A DNA stretch of 64,000 bases from Frondihabitans sp. PAMC 28766 (GTDB lineage Bacteria; Actinomycetota; Actinomycetes; Actinomycetales; Microbacteriaceae): the NCBI RefSeq assembly GCF_001577365.1, contig NZ_CP014513.1, forward strand, positions 1,054,001 to 1,118,000, in the 5' to 3' direction. The position numbers and the translations under genes are program-made. Shown here piece after piece: positions 23,385-32,700 of this stretch. The notes below the pieces were generated by a model. That model did no database searches, was not told the origin of the DNA, and saw only the letters and a list, made by a program, of their open reading frames with translations. How positions within the stretch are numbered: position 1 is the first letter of the stretch; each line of letters starts with the position of its first letter.

Positions 23385-25328
23385 ATGTCTTCACACAGCC
23401 CTGCCCGTCGACGCGCCACAGAAGTGCCAACGCGCGCCCTGCCGCCGGTCACCCGCGCCGAGTCCCGCCTCGCCTTCGAGCGCCAGCGCCTCGAGGCCGA
23501 GCTCTCGACGCGCAAACCCGCCCGCACTCGCAAGGCGCACACGACCGAGCACATCACCGCGGCCGGTCGCCCCGAGGGCCGCACGCACTCGCCGGTGATG
23601 CTGCTGCTGGTGCTCGTCTGCACCCTCGGCATCCTGCTCTACGGCTCGTTCCTGCTGAACCCCGCCAACCGCGGCGACCTGATCCCCTACATCATGGTGA
23701 TCGTCGCCGAGGCCATCGTGGTCATCCAGGCCCTTCTCTCGATGTGGACGATCCTCTCGGGAGGCTCCGACCCGCGCGAGTTCGACTTCTTCCAGGCGCA
23801 GGATCTCCTCTACGACGAGGTCGAGATCGGGCGACTCGGGGTCCGTGACCAGCCGCACCTCTGGCCGATCGTGATCGACGGTCACCGTCAGCTCGTCGAC
23901 GTCTTCATCACCGTGTACGGCGAGGAGATCTCGAAGATCGAGGCCACGCTCGTCGCAGCTCTCGCCCTGCAGGGTGAGCACCGCACGTGGATCCTCGACG
24001 ACGGCGCGAGCGACGAGGTCCGCGACCTCACGGCCCGGTACAACGCTCGCTACGTGCGACGCCTCACCAACCACGGCGCCAAAGCGGGCAACGTGAACCA
24101 CGCCCTGTCGCTGGCGAAGGGCGACTTCTACGCCATCTTCGACGCCGACTTCGTGCCGAAGCCGCTCTTCCTGCACGAGACCGTCCCCTTCTTCATCGAC
24201 GAGAAGGTCGCCTTCGTGCAGACCCCGCAGGCCTACGGCAACCTCGTGTCGCTCGTGTCGCGCGGTGCCGGCTACATGCAGGCCGTCTTCTACAAGTTCA
24301 TCCAGCCGGGCCGCAACCGCTTCAACGCGGCGTTCTGCGTGGGTACGAACGTCATCTTCCGTCGCGCGGCCATCGACGACATCGGCGGCATGGTCACCGA
24401 TTCGAAGTCGGAAGACGTCTGGACGTCCCTCCACCTGCACGAGCGCGGCTGGCGCTCGATCTACATCCCGATGACCCTGGCCGTCGGTGACGCGCCCGAG
24501 ACCATCGAGGCCTACTCCAAGCAGCAGCTGCGCTGGGCGACCGGTGGCTTCGAGATCCTCTTCCAGCACTTCCCGTTCTCGCCGAAGCACAAGCTGACGA
24601 TGGACCAACGTCTGCAGTACTTCGTCACTGCGACGAACTACATGACGGGCATCGCGCCCCTTCTGCTGCTGCTCGTGCCGCCGCTCGAGATCTACTTCGA
24701 CCTGCGGCCGATGAACCTGCACATCACGATCGTGCAGTGGCTGCTGTACTACTGCGGCTTCTATGTGATGCAGATCGTGCTGGCGACGTACACGCTGGGG
24801 TCGTTCCGCTACGAGGTGCTGATGCTCTCGACGGTCTCGTTCCCGATCTACGTCAAGGCTCTGTGGAACGTCATCACCGGCAAGGACGAGGGCTGGAGCG
24901 TCACTGGCCGCAAGGGCAAGGCGAAGTCGCCCTTCAACTTCATCATCCCCCAGGTGCTGTTCTTCGTCTTCCTGTTCTTCACCTCGTTCGTCGCGATCTA
25001 CCGCGACATGCAGAACGGCGTCGTGACCCTGGCGACCATCTGGAATCTGCTGAACACCGGCATCCTGATGTCGTTCATGGTCGTGGCCTGGCGCGAGGGG
25101 CGTCAGCTCAAGCGCCAGAACGCGGCAGAGAACGCCGGTGCCGTCGAGGCGTTCGTCCTGCCGGCCCCGGCCGCTACCGTTGCACAGGCTCCGCTGCGCA
25201 CGCAGATCTCGCGCCCCGTGCCCCGCACGCGCGACGAGGTCGCACTGCTGGTCGACGACGTCGAAGACACCATCCCCCGCGCGGGCGCTCTGCTCGCACG
25301 CCACGCCGGCGAGAGGGTCGCCTCATGA
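23385..25328 (+). CDS. processive beta-glycan synthase, BcsA/CrdS/BgsA-like GT2
   Basis: 647 aa. Two transmembrane helices at about residues 70-125 are followed by the GT2 domain: WILDDGASD (about 202-210), FDADF (252-256), SED at 342-344 and QQLRW at 380-384. This is the D, DxD, (T/S)ED, QxxRW set of processive synthases. Five or so further helices form the glycan channel. There is no PilZ domain, unlike BcsA. GAGGAG 8 nt before ATG 23385 fixes the start. The two genes that follow point to a beta-1,3-containing glucan rather than cellulose. Confidence 0.88.
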   Translation: MSSHSPARRRATEVPTRALPPVTRAESRLAFERQRLEAELSTRKPARTRKAHTTEHITAAGRPEGRTHSPVMLLLVLVCTLGILLYGSFLLNPANRGDLIPYIMVIVAEAIVVIQALLSMWTILSGGSDPREFDFFQAQDLLYDEVEIGRLGVRDQPHLWPIVIDGHRQLVDVFITVYGEEISKIEATLVAALALQGEHRTWILDDGASDEVRDLTARYNARYVRRLTNHGAKAGNVNHALSLAKGDFYAIFDADFVPKPLFLHETVPFFIDEKVAFVQTPQAYGNLVSLVSRGAGYMQAVFYKFIQPGRNRFNAAFCVGTNVIFRRAAIDDIGGMVTDSKSEDVWTSLHLHERGWRSIYIPMTLAVGDAPETIEAYSKQQLRWATGGFEILFQHFPFSPKHKLTMDQRLQYFVTATNYMTGIAPLLLLLVPPLEIYFDLRPMNLHITIVQWLLYYCGFYVMQIVLATYTLGSFRYEVLMLSTVSFPIYVKALWNVITGKDEGWSVTGRKGKAKSPFNFIIPQVLFFVFLFFTSFVAIYRDMQNGVVTLATIWNLLNTGILMSFMVVAWREGRQLKRQNAAENAGAVEAFVLPAPAATVAQAPLRTQISRPVPRTRDEVALLVDDVEDTIPRAGALLARHAGERVAS

Positions 25329-26056
25329 CCTGGGCCAATCGCGCCAAGCTGATCGTGGGCCTCATCTTAGTGCTCGCTCTGATCCTGGTGTTCTTCGTGA
25401 TCTTCACGCAGCGCAACTCGCAGGTCATCTCGACCAGCGCCTCGATCGAGGCCGAGGAGTACAAGATCGGCACGGACTATGCCGGCAACGTCGTCAATCA
25501 GTACGTGAACGTGGGCGACACGGTCAAGAAGGGCGAGCCGCTCTTCACGATCAAGAGCCTCTCGGTGCTCCAGGACGTCTCGGTGGGCCTCCTCAGCTAC
25601 GACAGCGCCAGCTATTCGGTCACGAAAGACGGCACCATGACCTTCCGCGCCACCGTGCCCGGCAAGATCTCGGCGATCGACACCAAGGCAGGCGGCTTCG
25701 TCAGCGCCGGCGCCGACCTCGCGACCATCGATCGCTCGGACAGCCTCTCTGTGGAGGGCGACTACATGCTGTCGCCCCGCGACTACGAGCGCATCCGCAC
25801 GGGTGCCGAAGTCGACGTGACTCTGCCCAACCAGACGACGATCAGCGGGAAGGTCAAGCAGGTCACCGTGCAGACCACCAACGGCGACGCGCAGACCGCG
25901 ATCCAGGTCTCGAGCAAGTACCTCGTGCAGGGCGCCTACTCGGGGCTCGTCAACTCGGGCACGCCGGTGACGGCGACGCTGCACCTTCGGCAGGACGGCA
26001 TCCTCGCCGGGCCTCAGGACGCCCTCCTCGCCTTCGTCCAGAAGATCGGTCTGTAG
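25325..26056 (+). CDS. HlyD/BgsB-like membrane-fusion protein
   Basis: 243 aa. One N-terminal helix (LIVGLILVLALILVFFVIFT, residues 9-28) anchors an extracytoplasmic region. A split biotinyl-lipoyl-like barrel (YVNVGDTVKKGEPLFTIKS, later TVPGKISAIDTKAGGFVSAG) is followed by a beta-barrel domain with GAEVDVTLPNQTTISGKV. This is the layout of membrane-fusion proteins such as Alg44 and BgsB, which partner GT2 polysaccharide synthases. The start overlaps the synthase stop (ATGA). It likely helps move the glycan out of the membrane. Confidence 0.82.
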   Translation: MTWANRAKLIVGLILVLALILVFFVIFTQRNSQVISTSASIEAEEYKIGTDYAGNVVNQYVNVGDTVKKGEPLFTIKSLSVLQDVSVGLLSYDSASYSVTKDGTMTFRATVPGKISAIDTKAGGFVSAGADLATIDRSDSLSVEGDYMLSPRDYERIRTGAEVDVTLPNQTTISGKVKQVTVQTTNGDAQTAIQVSSKYLVQGAYSGLVNSGTPVTATLHLRQDGILAGPQDALLAFVQKIGL

Positions 26057-28164
26057 CCATCCGTCGACGCACACTCGGTGCCGCTCTTGCTCTCGCCGCA
26101 GCCACGGCCCTCCTCGTGAGCGCCTGCACCACGGGCGGGTCGTCGCCCTCCCTCGGCTCGGGCTCCGGCTCTTCTTCTTCGTCGAAGCCGTCGGCCGCCG
26201 ACGCGTCGTCGACCGTGCTCGGCGACTCGACCGTCGCCCCGCTCGTCAAGGCGCTGCCACAGAAGTCGATCGCCCCGGCGACGACGATGCAACTGGCCTC
26301 CGGCCTCACGCCGCCCACCAACCGGTGGTTCTCGGGGCTCGTCTTCGGCGACACCGCGATGGCCGTCTTCCCCTTCCCGATCTCGTTCCAGGAGACCGCA
26401 TCGGGCTTCGCGGCAGGTCTGCCCACGGCGACCGGCACGACCAACACCCTCTTCGGCGAGGCCGTCCAGCAGGTCATTGTCGGCATCGGCGCGACCAGCC
26501 AGATCGTCAGCCGCTACGACTCCGTCTCGGTGACCCTCGAGCAGAAGGCAGGATCGAGCGTGGTCGGGCACACGACCCTGGCCGAGGGGTCGCCGCTCGT
26601 CTCCTACGTCGCCGCGAAGTCGCAGACCGCCACTCTCAACGCTCCGGTCACCGACACCTCGAAGTCGGGATCGTTCACCCGAGGCACCCTCACGGCCGCC
26701 GGTCAGAAGTGGGCCGTCGTCACGTCCGGGTCGTTCTCGGCATCCGGCGTCTCCCTCGCCTCGGGGCAGAGCCTCGTGCTCTTCCCGGTGCCTGTCGGCA
26801 CGTCGCCCGGCCAGCTCGACACGCTGACGGCTGCCGCGGCGTCACCGCTGGCCTCGGTGAGGACGGCGTACAAGGCGACGTCCAAGGGGCAGCAGACCTC
26901 GCTCTCGTACCTGACGGCGGGCAGGTCGAAGACCCTCGTCGTGCCGCTGCCGCACCAGGGCGACGCGGCGGCGTCGTCAGGATGCCAGAGCCTCACCTAC
27001 AGGACGATCTACGGCACCGTCCCCGTCTGCGCCTCGACGGGGCTCACGTTCACCACCCCGACGGTGAAGCCGACCTCATCGCTCGACCTCACGTCGATCT
27101 CGGCGGCCGACACCGCCACGCTGAAGTCGCAGTTGAAGGTCGACGTCGCCACCCTGCCGACGTTCGCGACCGACACCTACTACGGCGGCAAGACGCTCTA
27201 CCGCGCCGCGATGCTGCTGCAGATCGCTCGGCAACTCGGCGACAAGACCTCGGCCGCGACGCTGACGGCGAAGCTGACGGCCGAGCTCGACAAGTGGATG
27301 CAGCCGGGCGGCTGCACGACTCGCGGCCAGGAGTGCTTCGTCTACGACCCGAAGCTCAAGACGGTCGTCGGCCTCGTCAACTCGTTCGGCTCCGAGCTCG
27401 ACAACGACCACCACTTCCACTACGGCTACTTCCTCTACGCCGCTGGCGTCGTGGCGCAGAACACTCCGTCGCTCGCGAAGAAGTGGGCGCCGGTCATGAA
27501 CCTGCTGGCCGCCGATATCGCCACGAACACGCACTCCGAGTCGGGCGAGTACTTCCCCGACACCCGCATGTACGATCCGTACTTCTCGCACAGCTGGGCG
27601 TCCGGCTATTCGGAGTTCGCCGACGGCAACAACCAGGAGTCGTCCTCCGAGGCCGTCAACGCGTGGACCGGGCTGTCACTCTGGGCCGCCGCTTCGAGCG
27701 ACAGGCCGCTGGCCGCCGAGGCCGCGTGGATGCTCAGCGGAGAGGCCGCGTCGGCTCTCGCCTACTACGTCAACCCGTCGCTTGTGGGCTCGCAGTTCGA
27801 CGGCTTCGACCACTCGATGGTGTCGCTCAACTGGGGCGGCAAGCGCGACTACGCCACCTGGTTCTCGGCGGCCCCGAGCGCGATCATCGGCATTCAGCTG
27901 ATCCCGATGAGCCCGGTCTCGTCGTACCTCGGCTCGGCCCGGGGCGGCGGCGCGGCGCACATCCAGTCGCTCGTCAAGACGGCCCTCTCGGCAGGATCCG
28001 ACGCCACGCTCGTCGACTACGTGCTGATGTACGAGTCGCTCGCGAGCCCGGCTGCGGCACGGTCGGCCCTCGCGGTCGCGAAGAAGCTGCTGAGCACGGA
28101 CATCGACAACGGCGACTCGCGCACGTACATGCTCGCGTACATCATGGCGAACGCGTCGAAGTAG
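26053..28164 (+). CDS. GH81 endo-beta-1,3-glucanase lipoprotein, no canonical start
   Basis: About 703 aa. The signal peptide IRRRTLGAALALAAATALLVSAC ends in a lipobox, then a Ser-rich linker, then a GH81 domain with DNDHHFHYGYFLYAA (about residue 450), SHSWASG (about 512) and NQESSSEAVNAW (about 528), the family's catalytic-groove motifs. It cleaves beta-1,3-glucan. The reading frame is intact, but no ATG, GTG or TTG stands in front of the signal peptide: the codons there are GTA GCC ATC, directly after the membrane-fusion stop. Translation may use a rare start (ATC 26059 or GTA 26053), or the base call may be wrong. Confidence 0.85.
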   Translation, partial: VAIRRRTLGAALALAAATALLVSACTTGGSSPSLGSGSGSSSSSKPSAADASSTVLGDSTVAPLVKALPQKSIAPATTMQLASGLTPPTNRWFSGLVFGDTAMAVFPFPISFQETASGFAAGLPTATGTTNTLFGEAVQQVIVGIGATSQIVSRYDSVSVTLEQKAGSSVVGHTTLAEGSPLVSYVAAKSQTATLNAPVTDTSKSGSFTRGTLTAAGQKWAVVTSGSFSASGVSLASGQSLVLFPVPVGTSPGQLDTLTAAAASPLASVRTAYKATSKGQQTSLSYLTAGRSKTLVVPLPHQGDAAASSGCQSLTYRTIYGTVPVCASTGLTFTTPTVKPTSSLDLTSISAADTATLKSQLKVDVATLPTFATDTYYGGKTLYRAAMLLQIARQLGDKTSAATLTAKLTAELDKWMQPGGCTTRGQECFVYDPKLKTVVGLVNSFGSELDNDHHFHYGYFLYAAGVVAQNTPSLAKKWAPVMNLLAADIATNTHSESGEYFPDTRMYDPYFSHSWASGYSEFADGNNQESSSEAVNAWTGLSLWAAASSDRPLAAEAAWMLSGEAASALAYYVNPSLVGSQFDGFDHSMVSLNWGGKRDYATWFSAAPSAIIGIQLIPMSPVSSYLGSARGGGAAHIQSLVKTALSAGSDATLVDYVLMYESLASPAAARSALAVAKKLLSTDIDNGDSRTYMLAYIMANASK

Positions 28165-28189
28165 CCCCCGGGGCCGGCTTCGGCGCGCG

Positions 28190-28849
28190 TCACGCGTCGA
28201 CGGCGGCCAGGAGCGCGGGCACCTCGGTGCGCGTCGTGTAGTCCACGTGGACGTCGGCGAAGACGACGCGCCCGTCCGCTTCGACCACGAGCACCGTCGG
28301 GTAGGGGATGTCGCCCGTCTGGTCGGCATTGCTGTCGGCGACATCGAAGCCGAGCGCCGCGTGGGCCTTGCGAGCATCGGCGGACGGCTCGGTCAGGATG
28401 CCGAGTTGACGCACGAGCGCGTTGCCGGGGTCGGTCAGCACCGTGAACTCGAGGCCGCCGTTCGAGACGGCCAGGTCGGATGCCTCCGGCGTCTGCGGGC
28501 TGATCGCGACGAGCTTCACGCCACGCTGTGTCAGCTCGGGCAGCAGCGCCTCCTGGTAGTGCTTCAGCGTGAGGTTGCAGTAGGGGCACCACGAGCCGCG
28601 GTAGAAGACGAGCACGGTCCGCCCGTCGCCGAGGGCGTCGCCGAGCGACACGGAGCTGCCGGCAGAATCGAGGAGGGCCGCCGCGGGCAAGGTGTCTCCT
28701 GCGGCCACCGCATCGGCGGGCAGGCCGCTCTCAGTCAGCGCGGCCTGCTCGGCCGCGAACACCGCGCTCAGGTCCGGTCCGATCTGTGCGGTGAACCCTT
28801 CGTTGAAGGTCGCGACCTGGTCGTCGATGGTGGTGGTCGTCTCGGGCAT
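28190..28849 (-). CDS. peroxiredoxin-like AhpC/TSA protein
   Basis: 219 aa. The thioredoxin-fold active site FYRGSWCPYCNLTL has C88 and C91, and AISPQTPEASDLAV and TVLVVEADGRVVF complete the fold. A helical N-terminal extension (residues 1-50) is typical of the peroxiredoxin-like AhpC/TSA group. It should reduce peroxides or act as a thiol-disulfide oxidoreductase in the cytoplasm. ATG 28849 starts it. The gene is single and convergent with the GH81 gene. Confidence 0.9.
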   Translation of the reverse strand: MPETTTTIDDQVATFNEGFTAQIGPDLSAVFAAEQAALTESGLPADAVAAGDTLPAAALLDSAGSSVSLGDALGDGRTVLVFYRGSWCPYCNLTLKHYQEALLPELTQRGVKLVAISPQTPEASDLAVSNGGLEFTVLTDPGNALVRQLGILTEPSADARKAHAALGFDVADSNADQTGDIPYPTVLVVEADGRVVFADVHVDYTTRTEVPALLAAVDA

Positions 28850-28955
28850 GAGTGCCTCTCGTCGTCGGGTCGGCAGGGCGCCGGGGATGGTGACGACGAC
28901 GCTAGGCGCACTCCCCGTCGGCCGCGCCTGACGTCGTAACAAGCCGACACGCGAC

Positions 28956-29732
28956 CTACGTCTGACAGTGCGGGCACCAGTAGGTGTCGCGCAGCTCGAG
29001 CTCGGACTCGCCGAGGGTGCCGCGCAGGATCTTCGTGCCGCACCGCAGGCAGGGGCGCCCGGCCCGGCCGTAGACCCAGTCGGTGGCGCCGCGGAGGGTG
29101 CCGGTCGTGGTGCGGTCGACGCGATCCTTGTTGGCCTGGATCAGCCGGTACGCGAGGTCGATCGTCTTCGGCAGGTCGTCGACCTCGCCGACCGGCCGCG
29201 TCGGCAGCACGCCGCGCAGAAAGCAGAGCTCGTTGCGGTACACGTTGCCGACCCCGGCGAGCACACGCTGGTCGAGCAGGGCGAGCCCGATGGGGCGATC
29301 AGGATCACGGGTCAGGTTGTCGAGCGCGACGCTCGCGTCCCAGTCGGGCCCGAGCAGGTCGGGCCCGAGGTAGTCGACCACCGAGTCAGAGGCGTCGCGC
29401 GGCACCAGCTCGACGATGCCGAGGTCGAAGCCGACCGCCACCCACTCGGCCGTCTCGAGCACGACGCGCGCCTGGTAGGCGGGGCGCTTCCACTTCGTGC
29501 CGTGACGGTAGACGTGCCAGGAGCCCTCCATCTTGAGGTGGGTGTGCAGTGTGACGTCGCCGATGTGGTGGAGCAGGTGCTTGCCGCGGCTGACGACGTC
29601 GTCGACGACCTCGCCCGCGAGGTCGACGGTGGCGAACGCCGGCACTCGGAAGTCGGACTTCGTGAGGGTGGCGCCGTGCAGCACCGCGTCGAGGTTCTTC
29701 GCCGCGCGGTAGACGGTGTCGCCCTCAGGCAC
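28956..29732 (-). CDS. nei2: Fpg/Nei-family DNA glycosylase
   Basis: 258 aa. The mature N-terminus PEGDTVYRAA carries the catalytic Pro2 and Glu3 of the Nei branch, and KHLLHHIGDVTLHTHLKMEGSW matches the following strands. The H2TH helix region is LDQRVLAGVGNVYRNELCF. A C-terminal zinc finger CLRCGTK...CPHC (C-x2-C-x16-C-x2-C) is intact. It excises oxidised bases and nicks the abasic site. GTG 29732 is the start, with GGGAG upstream. The neighbouring helicase Lhr is also a DNA-repair enzyme, and the two often sit together in actinobacteria. Confidence 0.93.
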   Translation of the reverse strand: MPEGDTVYRAAKNLDAVLHGATLTKSDFRVPAFATVDLAGEVVDDVVSRGKHLLHHIGDVTLHTHLKMEGSWHVYRHGTKWKRPAYQARVVLETAEWVAVGFDLGIVELVPRDASDSVVDYLGPDLLGPDWDASVALDNLTRDPDRPIGLALLDQRVLAGVGNVYRNELCFLRGVLPTRPVGEVDDLPKTIDLAYRLIQANKDRVDRTTTGTLRGATDWVYGRAGRPCLRCGTKILRGTLGESELELRDTYWCPHCQT

Positions 29733-29790
29733 GGGCGCCCCGCTCCCACAAGCCCGTCATGAGCACAGGCCCGTCATGAGCGCAGGCCCG

Positions 29791-32700
29791 TCATGAGCGC
29801 AGCCGGACGCCGCTGGGCGTCGGCGCGAAGCCGGCCTCGCGGAGGGCGTCGCCGAAGGGGGTGCCCAGCACGAACTCGCCGTCCACGCGCTCGATGGCGA
29901 GCCGGCCGAGGTGTCCGCGGACGACCGCCGCGATCGACGTCGCCGCAGCAGCGAGGTCGCGCTCGCTCGGGTCGCCGAAGGTCAGCGTCGACTTGCCGCC
30001 GCGCTCGACGTACACGACGAGCCGGCCGTCGACCAGCACGACGAGGGCACCGGCCTTTCGGCCGGGCCGGTGGCCGCGCGGGCCGTCGGCCTCGGCGTCG
30101 TTCGGCCACGGGAGGGCGGCACCGTAGGGGTTCGCGGGGTCGGTCGCCGCAAGCGTGACCACGGTGACGGAGCGGCCGCGCCCGGCATCCTGCAGCGCCT
30201 CGTCGCCCTCTCGGTCGTCGTCGCGCACGAACGAGCGCAGCCGGTCGACGGTGGGCCCGGTCGCGAACTGGGCCGCGCCCAGGCCCTCGACGAAGTAGCC
30301 CCGGCGGGCGCGGCCGGTCTCTTCGAACGACGACAGCACCTTGTAGACGGTCGAGAAGCCGCCGCGCACGCCCTCGTTCTGCACGGCACCGCGGGTGACG
30401 ACGCCGTGGCGTTCGAGCAGCAGTTCGGCCTGCGCCGCAGCGCGCACGGTCGTGTCCGGCTCGGCGAGCGGCAGCAGCGACCAGCGGCCGCCGACTGTCG
30501 GCGGCCCGGCGTGGCGCGGCAGGGCCGAGCGCGGCACCCGGCCTCGGTAAGAGGCGCGCGATCGGCTCGGCGTGCGCGGTCGCGGTGCGCGACCGCCGAC
30601 CTGGATGCGCAGCGGCGCGAAGGTGTCGTTGGTGATCTGGCCCTGCCAGACGAGATCCCAGATCGCCGTCACGAGCGCGTCGTCGGTGACCGGCGACGTG
30701 GCCGTGGAGCCCACAGCGTCGGCGAGCTGCCGGAAGAAGTAGGCGCCGCCGCCGGCGAGAGCTGCGAGCACCTCGCGCTGCAGCTCGGTGGTCTCGTCTC
30801 CCTGCGGCTCGGGCAGGGTGACCTGCGCGCCGTCGGCGAGGTGCAGCCCGACCCAGCCGTCGTTGGCCGCCAGCGCGCCCGCGCCGGCCCAGATGACCTC
30901 GCCGGTCGCCGTCAGCTCGTCGAGCATGCCGGTCGTGTAGTCGGTGACCCGGGCCGGCAGGATGAGAGACTCCCACGCCGATGCCGGCAGGGCGACCCCG
31001 CTCAACTGGTCGACGACCTGCAGCACGCCGTCGAGGCCGCGCAGCCCCGAGCCCTTGGTGCCTGTGGCGACGTGCTGCCACGCCGGCAGGAAGCGGCCGA
31101 GCGTGTCGCCCGAGACCGGCTCGACCTCGTGCCGCAGCGCCGCAAGCGACCGGCTGCGGAGGCGCCGCAGCACCTCGGCGTCGCACCATTCGCTGCCCTG
31201 GCGGTCGGGCCGGAACTCGCCTTCGACCACGCGGCGCTGTGTGCCGAGCCGGCGGAGGGTCTCGAGCACGACGGCCGTCCCGAGCCCGAGTCGCTGAGCC
31301 ACATCGACCGGTGCGAATGGCGCGTGGGTGCGGGCGAAGCGCCCGACCAGGTCGCCGAGCGGGTCGTCGACGGGCTCGATGAAGGCCGAGGGCACGCCGA
31401 TCGGCAGGTTCACCCCGAGGGCGTCGCGCAGGCGGCTGGCGTCTTCGATGCCCGCCCAGCGCTCGACCCCGGAGTGCGTGAAGCGCAGGATGCGATTCGC
31501 TCGCGCCAGCCCCGACAGCGCCTCGTCGAGCTCGACGGTCGCGGCGGTGGCGCCGTCGCCGTCGCCTGCGGCTGCGTCGGCCAGCCAACTGCGCTCGACG
31601 ATCTCGGTCGTCGACAGCGGCCCGAGGAGGCGCAGCAGGTCGACAACACCCTCGAAGTCGCGCGCCCGACGATCGGGCAGGAGCCGCTGCAGCTCGAGCT
31701 CGTGCTGTTCGATGACGCCGGCGTCGAGGAGCTCGCGCAGCTCGGCGCGGCCGAGCAGTTCGGCGAGAAGCGTCGAGTCGAGCGACAGCGCGGCTGCGCG
31801 GCGCTCGGCGAGGGGAGAGTCGCCCTCGTACATGAACGCGGCGACGTAGCCGAACAGCAGCGACCGGGCGAACGGTGACGGAACCTCGGTCTCGGTCTCG
31901 ACCACGCGCACCTCGCGGCGGGCGAGCTGGTCGGTCAGCTGCATGAGCGCGGGCAGGTCGTAGACGTCTTGAAGTACCTCGCGCACGGCTTCGAGCACGA
32001 TCGGGAAGGTCGGAAACTTCCGTGCCACGTCGAGCAGCTGCGAGGCGCGCTGGCGCTGCTGCCAGAGCGGCGACCGCTTGCCGGGGTTGTACCGAGGCAG
32101 CAGCAGGGCGCGCGCGGCGCACTCGCGGAAGCGCGACGAGAAGAGCGCCGAGCCGCCGACCTCCTCGGTGACGATCGCGTCGAGCTCGTCTCGGTCGAAC
32201 GTGAAGAGGTCGGCTCCGGGCGGCTCGGCGTCGGTGTCGGGGATGCGGACGACGATGCCGTCGTCGGCGGCCATGGCCGAGCCGTCGATGCCGAGCCGGT
32301 CTCGGATCCTGCCGCTGACTGCCAGGGCCCAAGGCGCGTGGACGCGCATGCCGTAGGGGGAATGCAGGATCAGGCGCCAGTCGCCGAGCTCGTCTCGGAA
32401 CCTCTCGACGACCAGGGTGGTGTCGGTCGGCACGTGACCGGCGACCTCGCGCTGCTCGGTGATGAAGGCGAGCAGGTTGCGGGCGGCGCGTTCGTCGAGA
32501 CCGCCGGCGACGACCCGAGCCGTCGCCTCCTGCTCGCTCGAATTGGCGAGCTCGCGCGTGTAGGCGCCGATCGCGCGGCCGAGCTCGGCGGGTCGGCCGA
32601 TGCCGTCGCCCTTCCAGAACGGCACGCGGCCGGGCTGGCCGAAGGCGGGGGAGACGAGCACGCGGTCGTGGGTGATGTCTTCGATGCGCCAGCTCGTCGC

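Noticed and set aside
23139..24490. Alternative frames overlapping the glucan synthase start
   Set aside because: Arg/Pro-rich shadows; the synthase frame has the ribosome site and all catalytic motifs.
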